From the NCBI RefSeq assembly GCF_958450345.1, contig NC_088781.1, forward strand, positions 54,638,315 to 54,702,314: a stretch of 64,000 bases of DNA, written 5' to 3'. Within the stretch, counting starts at the first letter, position 1, and every line of letters begins with the position of its first letter. Shown here in pieces: positions 48,101 to 59,444 of this stretch. Under the pieces are notes generated by a model. That model was given only the letters and a program-made list of their open reading frames with translations, had not been told where the DNA came from and did not search any database. Position numbers and translations under genes: made by a program. The DNA comes from Calliphora vicina. Taxonomy: Eukaryota; Arthropoda; Insecta; Diptera; Calliphoridae.

Positions 48101-48104
48101 TCGA

Positions 48105-49280
48105 TTTTAAAAAATATATTTTAGCTTTTATTTTGAAACATTTGTACAACATAAATTTATTCAAAGTATTGGCCATTAGATGTGACCTTCTCCCATCTTT
48201 CTGGCAACATATGGATTCCGAGCCAAAAGAACTGCTCATCTTCTGAGGCCAAGAACGAATCAAGCCCATTTCGGATACTGTGTTCCAAAGTGAAGCGTAT
48301 TCCTGAGAGAGTGTTCTGCATTGATCTAAACAAATATTAGTCGGACAAGGCACGGCCTGGACTATAAATTGGTTGAGGAAAAACTTCCCAACAACTTATT
48401 TCTAAATAGTTTTTAACAGATATTGCAACAATTGGCCTAGCGTTGTCATGATGGAATATTACGGGTTCATGTTTTGGGCGTTTTTCGGCCAATGCTCGCT
48501 TTAACGAATCAGTTGTGTTCGGTATAGGTTCCCTGTGATGGTCTGGCAAGATTTCAGCAGCTGATATATAGATATGTTCCAAATACAGAGAGAATTACCT
48601 TTGCGCCATGGATATATGGCTTTGCTCATTTTTGCTCAGAACGAATCAAGCCACTATCGGATACTCTGTTCCAAAGCGTTCTGCATCGATCGAAACAAAT
48701 AGTATTTGGACTGGGCAAGGTCTGGACTATAAAGCGGATGAGGCAAAAATTCCCAACCACTTCATTCTAAATACTTTTTAAAAGGTATTGCAAAATGTGA
48801 TCGAGCGTTGTCATGATGGAATATTGAGCATTACCTTAGCGCCATGGATATTTGGCTTTGATGTCACATACGATCTCTTACGCTTCGGGTTATCGTAATG
48901 CATTCATTTATCATCGCAAGTAAAGTTTCGGTGTAAAAATAATTTTCTTTTATAGCGTTCAAGCAACATTACAGACATACAAAATCGTCTTTCAAGGTCT
49001 CTCAGTTTCAAATCGTATGGAACTCAATGTCCATGCTTTTGGATGAATCCTGCTGCTTGCAAAAGTTTTGAAATTGCTGATTGAGTAGCTTCCAATGATT
49101 TTGCATGCTCTTGTTGAGTTTGACAATAATCTTCATGGTGAAATGTCTACAATTCTTGGTCTTCAAACTTTTTTGGCTGGCCTGGGCGGTCTTTGTCTTC
49201 CGTGTCAAAATCACCACTTTAAAAAGCATGAAACACATTCACCATAAGCTCGGTGTGCTTCATCGGCACGTGATCTAAAT
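48105..49280 (-). pseudogene. Two overlapping mariner transposase fragments
   Basis: On the minus strand, 48105-48640 holds the C-terminal half of one copy (VIFHHDNARP with the second catalytic Asp kept, then EYASLWNTVSEMGLIRSW in another frame). 48640-49280 holds most of another copy, from a KHTELMV-like start to the NNPKRKRS region. Deletions and frameshifts are common. The family is the same as at 44940-46814 and 59445-60813. Confidence 0.8.
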
Positions 49281-49500
49281 CTACACCGACGTCTCAAGAC
49301 GTAAACGGGCACGGTAATTTTCTCTGATGAACTTGCCCTTTAGGTCAAGAATCTGAGAATTAGATCTCCAAACGTCGACAATTAATATCTACGTGGAAAG
49401 CCTTTCATCAATCAAGGATCTCAACTCCAACCTAATAAGATCGATATGGCTTCTCGAATGCATTTATTTACTAACCCACCTTGTCTAATAAGCAGCCTTT

Positions 49501-49843
49501 TATTGCGTAAGGTATTGGCGTTTTACGACATCGACAGTTTCGTACTAGATTAAAACAATATGCAAACTGGGGGGTTGCTCTCTATTGCGGTGCGAAAGCA
49601 ATTTCGATACGAAATGTAAATGCGATAAGAATACAATTTGGTACTCTGAGTCATCTACGTAAACGATTTCGCATAAAGAAGCAACACAGGCACCACAAAA
49701 TAAACAATAGTGAAGAATGACAAAATGAAATATCAAAACTTATACCATTTTTCTTTCGCATCGCAATAGAGAGTAACCCCCCTGTTTCTTTAATCTATTA
49801 CGAAACTGTGTATGTCGTAAAACGCGAAAGCCTTACACAATAA
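49501..49843. mobile_element. Long foldback element with arms of about 105 bp
   Basis: The left arm runs from TTATTGCGTAAGG through CGTTTTACGACAT, CAGTTTCGTA, GGGGGGTTGCTCTCTATTGC to GTGCGAAAG near 49608. The complement of each block follows in mirror order from about 49752 to 49843. Identity looks high, with a few changes. The loop is about 140 bp. I could not fix a target duplication. Confidence 0.75.
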
Positions 49844-51170
49844 CACTGATTATGGTTTCCAGGAAATGACAACATCCTAGAAATTGAAATAGCTTAGAGA
49901 GCGCAACAAACGGGTCATCATTGAATGCAACTGTTGCGTTTTATTTTCAAATTGTTTATTTGTATGCTTAGATTTATTCGTGCCGCTGCATATTCTGTTT
50001 TCATTGTATTTATTCCACAAATTTCAATTGCTTTGAAACTTATTAGACCAACCACGTTTCATATTTAGTATTTAATTTCTCATGCATGTTTTTCTATTAT
50101 TTTTATGTATTATTTTCCTTTAACAAATAATGGTGATGGAATAACGCCACATCACCAAAGTTGTACTCAAACGTATGTATTGTATTATGGGGGTACGAGT
50201 AGTAATTGCCATTTTACGTTTATTGGTATTACCACGTTCAAATTGATGACTACCAAACAGCAGAATGACGGACGTATGAATGGGCTAAATGGATGGATAG
50301 ATTTGTACTTTGGTTAGTTACTAGGTTTTTAGTTAAATTATACACAAGACTGGCTGCTAAAGGACACGAAGGCTGAGTGGCTGACTGACTGACAGTTAAA
50401 AAGACATTCGGCATATAGCACGTCATTTCATTTACACATAAAAACAACATTCAATATTTTGTATGAATGATTCTTGGTTGCTGTGGTGTTTGTTATTCTT
50501 TATTCTTTATATTTTGTATTTTATTTTGTAGTTTTTAAAGCTTTCAAACTAATTTAATTATTGACTTATTTTTGTCGCACCTTTTTTTTGTAGTTTTTGT
50601 TTATTTTTATTTATCTACTTTTTGTCTGCTTTATTTTTTTCAAATACTTGTTTGTTTTTGGAAGGCAGTCAGCGGCAAGAGTATTGGTATCTTGCATTAA
50701 TTATGGGTTGAATACATTGTAGCTACATTTCTACATACAAGTGCACTTTATATGGAGTGATAGTTTTATAATTACTATTATTTATTTATATATATTTGTT
50801 TAATTTGTATATTTTTAGTATTTTGTTTGCTTAAAAAACTATTATTTTTTTCACATAGCTTTGAACATTGTATGAGTTTTAAATTAATTGTTATTTTAAA
50901 GAGTAATATGAACTAAATTTAAATAAATTGAAAAATGTCTAAAAGGAATTTATTTTAAAGTTTTGTAAATTAATATTTATTGGTAAAAAGAGAAACTATT
51001 GTTCAATCGAAGAATTTGGTTACAAAACTTATGTTGACGGTTTTAAAGAAAAACTTTAATTACATGTTTAATTTGAACAACTTTCTGTATGTAGTACTTA
51101 ATAATCATGCTCGCTACTATTTGCATTACTTGTTGTTTTAGAACAATTTTCTGGTTCTTCGTTCAGTAAT
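49844..51170. other. AT-rich DNA, no gene seen
   Basis: No supported gene. The overlapping frames at 50105-50317 and 50250-50450 lack domains. Confidence 0.5.
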
Positions 51171-51174
51171 CCAG

Positions 51175-51595
51175 TTTGGGTGCCCCGTTATCAATCTGTG
51201 GGTTGCTGGTTCGATTCTCGCCAGAGACTCTGGGTGTATCTAGAGCAGTGGTGCCCAAAATCACAATTCCCTAGCACGCGTAATAGGGCAAGAAAATTCT
51301 GCTGACGTTACTTTGATACACATACACTATAAGCTTACCTGTGCGTTTTCTTATAATGATCATGTGTTTGTTGCTTTGTTTTCATCTCAGAGAACAAAAT
51401 CAAATCAAATTCTCCGCTGTTCTTATAATGATCATGTGTTTATTGCTTTGATTTCATCTCACAGAACAAAATCAAATCAAATTCTCCGCTGTTTTACCAA
51501 CACAACCAAAGCTTTGATGGTATGTGTTCGGGCACCACTGATCTAGAGACAAGCTAAAAGCTTCGCAGTCTTAGTTAGTTTAAAAAAAATAATAA
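51175..51595 (+). mobile_element. tRNA-derived SINE split by a hAT-type MITE
   Basis: It matches the SINE at 37145-37315: GTGCCCCGTTA, then TCAATCTGTGGGTTGC, the box-B-like GGTTCGATTCTC, the GAGACTCTGGGTGTATCT body, and after the MITE the ACAAGCTAAAAGCTTCGCAG block and an A-rich tail. About 24 bases between two TA copies are missing relative to the other SINE. Confidence 0.8.
51246..51540. mobile_element. hAT-type MITE, 295 bp
   Basis: Perfect 11-bp inverted ends (CAGTGGTGCCC) and an exact 8-bp duplication ATCTAGAG at 51238-51245 and 51541-51548. The duplication fits the hAT preference for T at position 2 and A at position 7. Inside, a 72-bp unit is tandemly duplicated (51348-51419 and 51420-51491) with about four changes. 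No transposase. Confidence 0.88.
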
Positions 51596-52276
51596 AGTAT
51601 GTAGGTTTATAAGCTGGCTAGCTTCTGGAACTGGAAACTATAAGGAAGTTTATATATGTTGTCAAATATTTGAAACACAAAGGCTAGACTTTCACTCAGG
51701 TTCGAAACCACACCCCAACAGTTATTCTATCGTAACAGATAAATTCTTGGAAGTCAAATTCAAATGCACAAACATTTTTCTTGGACCATCTCTGAAGGAG
51801 TGATCTCAACTCAAGCAGAGCATTTTTTGAAAGGAATTTTCATCCATATACGTTGTGTAGCCGACCTCAAAAATGTGAGATCTTGTTGACGATTGTGGGT
51901 ATCGGCCACATGTTTCCTAACTTAAGCAGAGCATATTCCATTATAGTATTGAAAGAATTATGAACATAGAAACCAAATAGCGATGGTCTATCTATTATAC
52001 TCATAGTATTGATAATAGTGAAACACAACCCACATTGCGACGATGTTGAAATATATCAATGAAGTACAATACCCCACCTTTAACTTTTATTATACGCTAG
52101 CAAGAATCTTTGAAATAGATTTTAAAGCACTCTCCCATACCTAAGAGTTCTTTTTAATTTTTGGTCCGATAAAGATGGTCTAAATACTAAGAAGATCATA
52201 TGGTTTTTACGTAACTTGGACCCTGAATTCTCATACCAAGAGCTTCTGATTACTTTATACCACTCACCCCCAGTAA
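51596..52276. other. Intergenic DNA, no gene seen
   Basis: Nothing recognisable. Confidence 0.4.
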
Positions 52277-52383
52277 CACGAAGACTGGTTATGTGTTAAC
52301 TAATAGTTATACTGACAGTTTTCATACAAAAATAATTTTAAACGACAGTATAACTATTAGTTAGCACCTAACCAGACATCGTG
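52277..52383. mobile_element. Foldback MITE with CACGA(A/T)G(A/T)CTGGTTA ends
   Basis: This 107-bp element has inverted arms of about 37 bases that continue through TAACTAATAGTTATACTG. It is flanked by TAA at 52274-52276 and 52384-52386. The loop is only about 30 bases. Confidence 0.75.
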
Positions 52384-52439
52384 TAAATGGATGTCATGAG
52401 CTTTATAATTGTCTCTATTCATAAATTCTCACAAGATTC

Positions 52440-52800
52440 TAATAGGCTTAATCTTTCATTTTTGTTCTTCCCCAAAGAATGGCTTATAATTGATTGAATG
52501 GGAATGGCAAATGTTGCAGTCATCTGCAAAAGAATACTTGAGGTTGGAAGATTGCGATATCCCTAAATCAATCTTAAACTTGCTCTATGATATCCCATCC
52601 ACAACAATCTTTTCCCCAATCTCTAAATGACTGGCTTATAATTGAATAAATGAGAATGGCAAATATTGAGGTTGGAATTGCGATATCCCTGAATCAAACC
52701 TAAACTTGTTCTATGATATTCCATCTATATCTACTCTGACAATACTCTATAGAGTAGAAGCTGGAGCAGGAGGGTGTCTTCTTTGTCCGGAACCATTTCT
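52440..52800 (-). pseudogene. LINE reverse transcriptase relic with tandem duplication
   Basis: The minus strand reads SFADDCNICHSHSINYKP; FADD (codons at 52519-52530) is the reverse transcriptase catalytic box. A unit of about 150 bp starting near 52480 is repeated from about 52632. The second unit has lost the FADD part. It probably belongs to the same LINE family as 58245-58665 and 60046-60697. Confidence 0.7.
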
Positions 52801-53530
52801 GCCTCACTCATATTTTTTCACGGAACGCACAACACAGACTAATAAAATTGCTTGTTAATTCATGCAACTAACCTACAGTGCGAGTAGAAAATTACTTTGA
52901 GAACAGCTCAGAGAGTAAATTTTATACCGCTCTTTTTCTATTATGGATCAATATAAGAATTTTTTTCTTATTTCTAGTTATCTTACTCTTAATTTGAAGT
53001 TTAAGAATTAACTACTTGATTTAACTTCTCACTTGTACTTAAAACAATATTTTCTTACTTAATTCAAGAATTTCGTTCTTGTTTTAAGAAAATTTCCGCT
53101 TGATTTTTTTAATCAATCCCGTTTATACGTATTCTAAGTACAAATGAGTATGAATCGTACTTAAATTTTTAAGTACAATTCTGGCTAAATTTGAGTAAAA
53201 TAAACTTAAATTTAGAAGTGCTTTTTTCTTTCTGTGTATATAATACATCAAGAGAAGTTATTACCAAAACTAAATGGAATAAGTTTTGAAAGAAGTGCAA
53301 GACACTTTGGAGCTCCTTGGAAATATTTAGAGCAGTGCTACAAAAATCAAGACGTTTGTTTCACCTCCTATTACAGGATCGTGCGGTCGTGTATTCATTG
53401 TATAAAACTCAGGGGTTTATATTATAAATCGTTGAATTTCGAAAATGTTTTATTTCGAGTTGAGTTCGGGTGTTCAGACTTCCAAAATCGACCTGACAGT
53501 TCATGATGAGACTTATTCTAGGCATAAGTC
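52801..53530. other. Intergenic DNA, no gene seen
   Basis: Repeated AAGAA and ACTTAA words near 52930-53220 give a low-complexity stretch. The frame at 53234-53506 has no domain. Confidence 0.4.
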
Positions 53531-53533
53531 CTA

Positions 53534-53610
53534 ATTGTGTGGCGGCATGGTGTAGTGGTTAAAGTGCTTGCCTACAAAACCAAGCACCCCAGGTTCGATC
53601 CCTGGCAGAG
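53534..53610 (+). repeat. tRNA-like SINE head
   Basis: A box-A-like TGGTGTAGTGGTTA and a box-B-like GGTTCGATCCC are spaced as in a tRNA. The T arm pairs well (CCAGG/CCTGG), but the acceptor stem does not pair and the anticodon loop is too long. I read it as the head of a tRNA-derived SINE, different from the one at 37145. Confidence 0.55.
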
Positions 53611-53816
53611 ACGAAAAATTTTCATCATGGTTTTCGAGTTTTTAAAATTAACCCCCCTCTAAAACAATCCATCCAAGAAGACAACTGACCACCCCTCCCC
53701 CTGGAAAAGAGGATAACATCATGATAAAGGTCAGGCAACCCGCCACCCCCTGAGAAAAGGAATCGAAGAATTAAATTAGCAAGGTTCCCCACCAGTACAC
53801 CAAATACAAAGAGGGC

Positions 53817-54080
53817 GTTGTTTCTAGGCAACGACAGATGGCAGCACCATTATCCTAGACCAGCTACAGCAGACCAATCATCTACTTAGTTGGAACAACA
53901 ACCGATTAACGAAACTGACACAATGCAAAAATAACAATAGGCTGGATCTTATGGCAACATCCTACATGTATCCTTGGACCCGCTACATCATACCAATCAT
54001 TTACTCAGCAAGAACAACAACCGTTTAACGAAACTGATACAAAAATTACAACAGTCTGTAGTACATGAAGAGCCACGATA
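53817..54080 (+). repeat. Dimeric repeat family F, second copy
   Basis: It matches 28373-28682 over nearly its full length: CTAGGCAACGACAGATGGCA, CTAGACCAGCTACAGCAGAC, and the paired GGAACAACAACCGATTAACG and AACAACAACCGTTTAACG blocks. Confidence 0.75.
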
Positions 54081-54862
54081 CTCCAATAACAAGGAGTGCA
54101 ATCTTACATGGGAAATATGGAGAAAAAAAAAGTCCTAATTTGTAAATTCATTATGAATAATACAAGGTCAAATAATTCCACCAAAAGGGATATTTAAAAC
54201 GAATCATTGATGAATTACATTTCCAACTATATTCCTTATTGCATTGACATGATCATTTCACATCCTGAAAATCGGGATAATACTCATTGAAGGGGAATCT
54301 GATTCTACCCGCATGTTTATCATTCGGTTAATATTTTTATTTTTCCTTAACAGAACAAATTGCTTTTGGAGTCCCGTTGTGTTGGATCTTAATATTTAGC
54401 CTTAGGACAAGTCAAATCCAGTCATAAAAAAAAACATTTTCAATTGTAGAAATCGTACTTGTACTACCGGCAAGCATACAGACAATACAAGACATAGCAA
54501 ATCTACATTTCTACACAATGACGAATTTATAATATGTGTATATTCTTCTTTTTCTTTTGGTTATATGAATAATAAATAACTTCTAATATGGAACAGGTTT
54601 CTTTATTAATAAATGTTGATTATTTATTTGTCTGTTAACAATTTAAGTGATTTCCCTTTCTTCTCCCATTTATATAAATACAAAAAATACACAGATAAAA
54701 ATGTAAACAAAACCATTTATTGCAATACATATTTAAGTATTATATTATGTATAAATCTACAATAATTAACAAATAAATATGCATGATTTTCAATAATAGC
54801 AGTACATTTAACAACAAAGTGTTAAAAAGTTTTAATAAAATTTAGATAAATAAAATGGAAAC
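54081..54862. other. AT-rich DNA, no gene seen
   Basis: No supported gene or repeat. Confidence 0.45.
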
Positions 54863-54864
54863 TA

Positions 54865-54955
54865 CACAGAGAAAACGTTGTGATGACAACAGAAAAATTC
54901 GGTCATAAAGACTGAATGATTCGGTTATCACAATCAAGACTGTTTTCTCTATGTG
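54865..54955. mobile_element. Small foldback element, 91 bp, TA flanks
   Basis: Inverted ends CACA(T)AGAGAAAAC, with TA directly outside both (54863-54864 and 54956-54957). It resembles a small Tc1/mariner-type MITE. Confidence 0.55.
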
Positions 54956-55743
54956 TAACAATTTTCTGCGATTTTAATAAAACTCAGGAAAATCCAGAAA
55001 ATGTAGTCATATGAAAAATGTATTCAAAAAGAAAAATTAAAATATTAAAAAAATAAAACACAGTTTGACGGCATTAGTTCGTTGTTTTGTGTCATAGAAT
55101 AAATACATATAAGGGAAGGAGAGAGAAATGTCAATAAAAAATAAAACAAAATTACTTTATTTTCATACATGCCAATACATTCGCATGAATTAGGTTTTTG
55201 GCTCTCAGTTACCTACCTACCCAGCAGTTCTTGGAGACTGTCCCGAAATAGTGATTTTATCTATCACTTACATAAGTAGTTACGTGACTAGTTATTTTAA
55301 CACGTGCATGTCCTAAGCAGGGAGTCAATTGACCCTTATTAATTACAATGAGAATGTATGATAGCTGAACCAAAGTAGTCAACCCATTGGATTCACATAC
55401 CGGTTATATAGAGTCAGTTACTTTACTAGCTACCTAACTGGTTACTTGAGCAGCTATAGAACGAGTTGTATTAAAATGTACGGGTGCTAATTGTCATTTA
55501 AAAAGACATATCATAAAAAGTCCAATAACCGATTGCTTGTAAAGAATCCTTCCTCCGACAACTCTCCAATGGATTACTTCTGGTGGGTAAAATAACTACA
55601 TTATAATGTGCTGTACAAAATAAATGTTAAAATGGCTACACTCTAGGTTACTTAGAGACACTAAAGTGACAATTGACTAAGACTTAGGTTTCAAGGGATG
55701 TCAGTATACTTAAGCAAGACGAAAATAAACTGTATGAGAATTA

Positions 55744-57369
55744 CAGTGGTTGACAAAACAATGGAAACTTTTCCAAATATTCCATATGTAGCCCAAAATT
55801 TAAAATATTTTTTTTAAAATAAAATTTTTTTTTAGTATTTTATTTGTATAATTTTATTTATATAAATTAACTGAAAAACAAACAACATAATTAATTATAT
55901 TCTGAAAAAAGGGAACAAAATTAAAAATATTCACTATTTCGCTACTGACAAAACAATGCAAACTTTTAAACTTCTGCAAGAAGGAAGTGTAGAACGAAAA
56001 TAATTTTTAAAAGAACGATGTAAAAAGCATCCTGTTTACAGTTATTTTATTTTTAAATTCTGGTAATTTTTCACAATTTCTTTTTCTAAGTTTTTCTCAT
56101 AATTGCTTTTCTTCAAAATTAACGAAAATGGCTAAAGTTAAGATTTGTGAAGACTTAAAAAATAAAATAATTAACGATTTTAAAGCTGGTTTAAAACAAA
56201 AAAGTATCTGTGACAAATATTCAATAAATAAATCAGCATTTTCAAAAATTATAAAGAAATTTCGTGAGACCTGTTCTGTAAAACCTCAACATTTAGGTGG
56301 AAGACCTCGTAAGACTACTTCTAGTCAAGATAATTTAATAGCGAGAGAGTTCAAGAAATTCCCAAAAATAAATCCTCGAGAGGTTGTTAATAGCCTAAAA
56401 TTAGTAATAAGTACCCGAACAGTTAATCGCAGGGCAAATGAGGCTGGTCTTGGTTGCTATCGTCCTGCGAAAAAAACAATCATTTCTAAAAAGAACCGTT
56501 CTGCTCGTCTACAATTTGCTAGGGATCATTTAAACTGGTCGATACCGAAATGGAATACTGTCCTCTTTTCCGACGAATCCAAATACAATTTAAGAGGCAG
56601 TGATGGAGAACATTTGTAAGACGACCAAAGGGAAAAAAATTAGATCCAAAGTACACAAATAAGACTGTAAAGTTTATGGTATGGGGATGTTTTTCAGGGC
56701 AAGGTATGGGCCCAATTCATATTATAAAAGATACCATGACAGAACCATATTTAACGATGTTATGTATCCATACGCTGAGGAAAATATGCCCCTAGTTTGG
56801 AGATTCCAACACTACAACGACCCGAAACACACCTCTAGGGTTGTAACCGAGTGGTTACAATCCAACGAGGTACGTGTTTTGAAGTGGCCTGCCCAATTGC
56901 CAGATCTCAATCCCATAGAAAATCTATTGGAAATTGTAGATCGTAAAATAAGGACCCAAAATTACACCAGGAAGGAAGATTTATCGGAGGCGGTTATAAG
57001 GGAATGGCAAAATATTTCAAAGGAGACCATTGACTCTTTAATTGGTTCAATGCATCGTCGATGTGTAGCAGTTATAAAAAAAAGGATACCCAACAAAATA
57101 TTGAGTTATTGCAAAGTTTAGACCATATTTGTTAAAATAATACCTAAGTTTCCATTGTTTTGTCAATGCCGTAATAAAGAAATCTTTTAATTTTGTTTTC
57201 TCATTTTTAGAATTTAATTAATTATGTCCTTTGTTTTTTGTTAAATTAAGTTAATAAAAGTATACAAATAAAATACTACAAAAATTTTAAATTTTTTTAA
57301 AAAATTATTTCAGATTTTAGGCCTCTAATGAAATATTTGGAAAAGTTTCCATTGTTTTGTCAACCACTG
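55744..57369 (+). mobile_element. Tc1-like transposon with IR/DR ends, 1626 bp
   Basis: Inverted ends begin CAGTGGTTGACAAAACAA and match for about 38 bases. TA lies outside both ends (55742-55743 and 57370-57371). A second, inner copy of the TGACAAAACAATG core lies at 55946-55967 on the left and, inverted, at 57146-57165 on the right. Two sites in each arm is the IR/DR layout known from Sleeping Beauty-type Tc1 elements. The length is typical. Confidence 0.9.
56128..57121 (+). pseudogene. Tc1-type transposase, broken
   Basis: The first frame (163 residues) holds the paired helix-turn-helix DNA-binding region, a GGRPRK hinge at residues 57-62 and the first catalytic Asp in LFSDES (residue 149). 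A one-base loss in a T run near 56614 shifts the frame. The sequence then reads FVRRPKG and FMVWGCFSGQG in a second frame, and near 56750 returns to a third stretch with YAEENMPLVW. The second catalytic Asp is replaced: the usual Q-x-D-N-D-P-K-H reads QHYNDPKH. The catalytic Glu in NPIENL is kept. Two shifts and the lost Asp mean it cannot act. Confidence 0.9.
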
Positions 57370-57615
57370 TATATCATACAATTTATATAAAACCAGTTTG
57401 TACGAATTACTCACAAAAAAGTGCAGTACAAAATAAACATTTAAAGATTACTTGGGATGTATAAAGTAACTAATTGACATATCTCTGCACTACAAAGAAC
57501 ACATACTATGTGTCAAATGACCCAAAATATTTAAATTGGAGTTAACGAAATGATCAGACATTAGTGACAATTACTGTATATAAGGGATACATTGACTACT
57601 TGCTTAACTGCTGGG

Positions 57616-58240
57616 TATATATCTAGTTGTCATCTATGTTTATTCAAAATGCCTCTGGCACTTCAATCAAATTGTGTATGCTCTCACTTTCGCGGAAGAC
57701 AATGATTTATATTTGTTTATAAAATCTTTACTATGTAGAATCTAGCTTATGCTCACATCAATGACTATTTATACGGTTTTTTTTTAGAATAATTCCATTG
57801 GAAGTGAGTATCTTTGATTGTCAAATTGTGCGTTATCCCTAAATGAATATTTTCTTAAAGTTAAAGCATTTTTTCTTTCATGTCGAACTTGCTAGCACAA
57901 TCAAAAGTTCTCAGAAATTTTACCAGTTTCTGCCAAACTTTCAACAGCTGTTGCAACAAGTTTAATAAGTAATTGACTCGGTTAATTATTTTGATTGCTA
58001 ACTAATTTACAACTTTGCAGCTGCTGCCACAACAGCAATAACTATCTTATGTTTACTAAAAACAAGCAACTGAAAGTAAACACGACATCTTCAATAATTG
58101 ACATTTATACGTCATTTAAATGAGAAATGTCCTTGACGTACGTACATTGCAGATTAAAAAAAATTAAATATCAATGTTGTGGTTGACCAACAAAACTGTA
58201 GCATGGAATCCAACAGAAAATGTATTCGGTAGCTCGGTTT
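57616..58240. other. Intergenic DNA, no gene seen
   Basis: Nothing recognisable. Confidence 0.4.
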
Positions 58241-58244
58241 TACA

Positions 58245-58665
58245 AAATCCAAGATATTTGTATGCTGCTTTCAACACTTGAAATATTAGTTTAGTCCAAC
58301 GGACTTCAATCAGTCTGAATTATCATGCCCGGACATCAACAGCATTTTATAAAAATTTAAAAAATCTAATTTGTGAGATTTTAAAAAAAAAATTCAATTA
58401 TATTAAAAAGGATTCAGAAACAAACATTTTATTGCATTTTAAATATTCGAAAATCGTTCAATTCGGATCTGGGAAGAGTAGAATTCATGATGTCGTATAT
58501 CAACATGAAGTGAACGACTGTGTCAAAGGCTTTGGACAAGTCAGCAACAATTAGCGTTGTAATGGTCCAAGATCTGGATTGTTTCATGGACCGTAGAAAT
58601 TACAAAACATTTGGTGCATTTCAGAACATCGAATTTTCCATCATAGCTTATAGAGGTTATTGTGC
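58245..58665 (-). pseudogene. LINE reverse transcriptase relic (motif A)
   Basis: The minus strand reads TLIVADLSKAFDTVVHF, the reverse transcriptase motif A with its catalytic Asp, at about 58515-58565. Further along, KAAYKYLGF (about 58240-58270) matches the thumb region also seen at 60177-60368. The middle of the domain is deleted or replaced by AT-rich sequence. Confidence 0.7.
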
Positions 58666-59444
58666 AGTGGAAAGATCGGTTGGGGAAGGATTTATTATTT
58701 TTGGAAGTTGAATTATTATTTTTACAAAAATTAACTGATACAAATCTGTAACTATGTCACCATTTTGTGCCTCTTCCAAAACTTTAATTAGTTTAACCCA
58801 AATAAGAGAAAAGGGTTAAATAGAAGAAAAAAAATAAACTTCCGTTTAATGTGTACTATGCCTCATACGTAATTAAAGTCTAGTTTTTTTATTCACTACA
58901 AAATGTTAAAGCCTTTTTCCACACAACATTATCATAAGTATATTCTAAATTAAATTTAAGTGCCAACATTATCAGCATCGAATATTTTGCTATAAAAAAA
59001 CTACAAATACGATTTCTTTATCTCCGTAAAAAAAAAATAAATAATAACAAAACAAATAAGTATGTAGTGCGGTTTAAAAGTTGTGTATGTTTGTAAGCCA
59101 AATCAGGCGTCACAGCAACGTCGTTGAAATACATACATAGGTACATTAGGGTAGACCCAACAAATGTTTGTATATGTTTTCACAATTTTCATTTTAAGAT
59201 ACCGTTTCTCAAAATGTTCGTCCTGGTTTCTGTAGTTTTTCATATTTCTAGCAAAGTGAACATGAAATATTGGTATCATATGGAAGGTATTTGAACTGCG
59301 CTTTCAATTCCGTATCTGAAGAAATTCTCTTCTAAGTCGTCTATTTAAAATAATTAGTTTAAATTAATATGTTATAAACCTCATAAAATTTCATCGAAAC
59401 GTGTTTTCTGTTTTTCGAAATTCAATCTAGTTCGAATTTTATTT
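58666..59444. other. AT-rich DNA, no gene seen
   Basis: No supported gene or repeat. Confidence 0.4.

Larger units (their letters stand above)
55220..57615. mobile_element. Family D MITE carrying a nested Tc1 element
   Basis: The outer element has 10-bp inverted ends (CCCAGCAGTT), each directly flanked by TA (55218-55219 and 57616-57617). Without the nested Tc1 it would be about 768 bp. A partial copy is at 47540-48100. Its interior has TCTAGGTTACTTAGAGACAC near 55646, mirrored in the other copy. Confidence 0.7.

Noticed and set aside
53534..53610. Possible functional tRNA gene
   Set aside because: Box A and box B are present and the T arm pairs, but the acceptor arm does not close and the anticodon loop is too long. 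A SINE head fits better.
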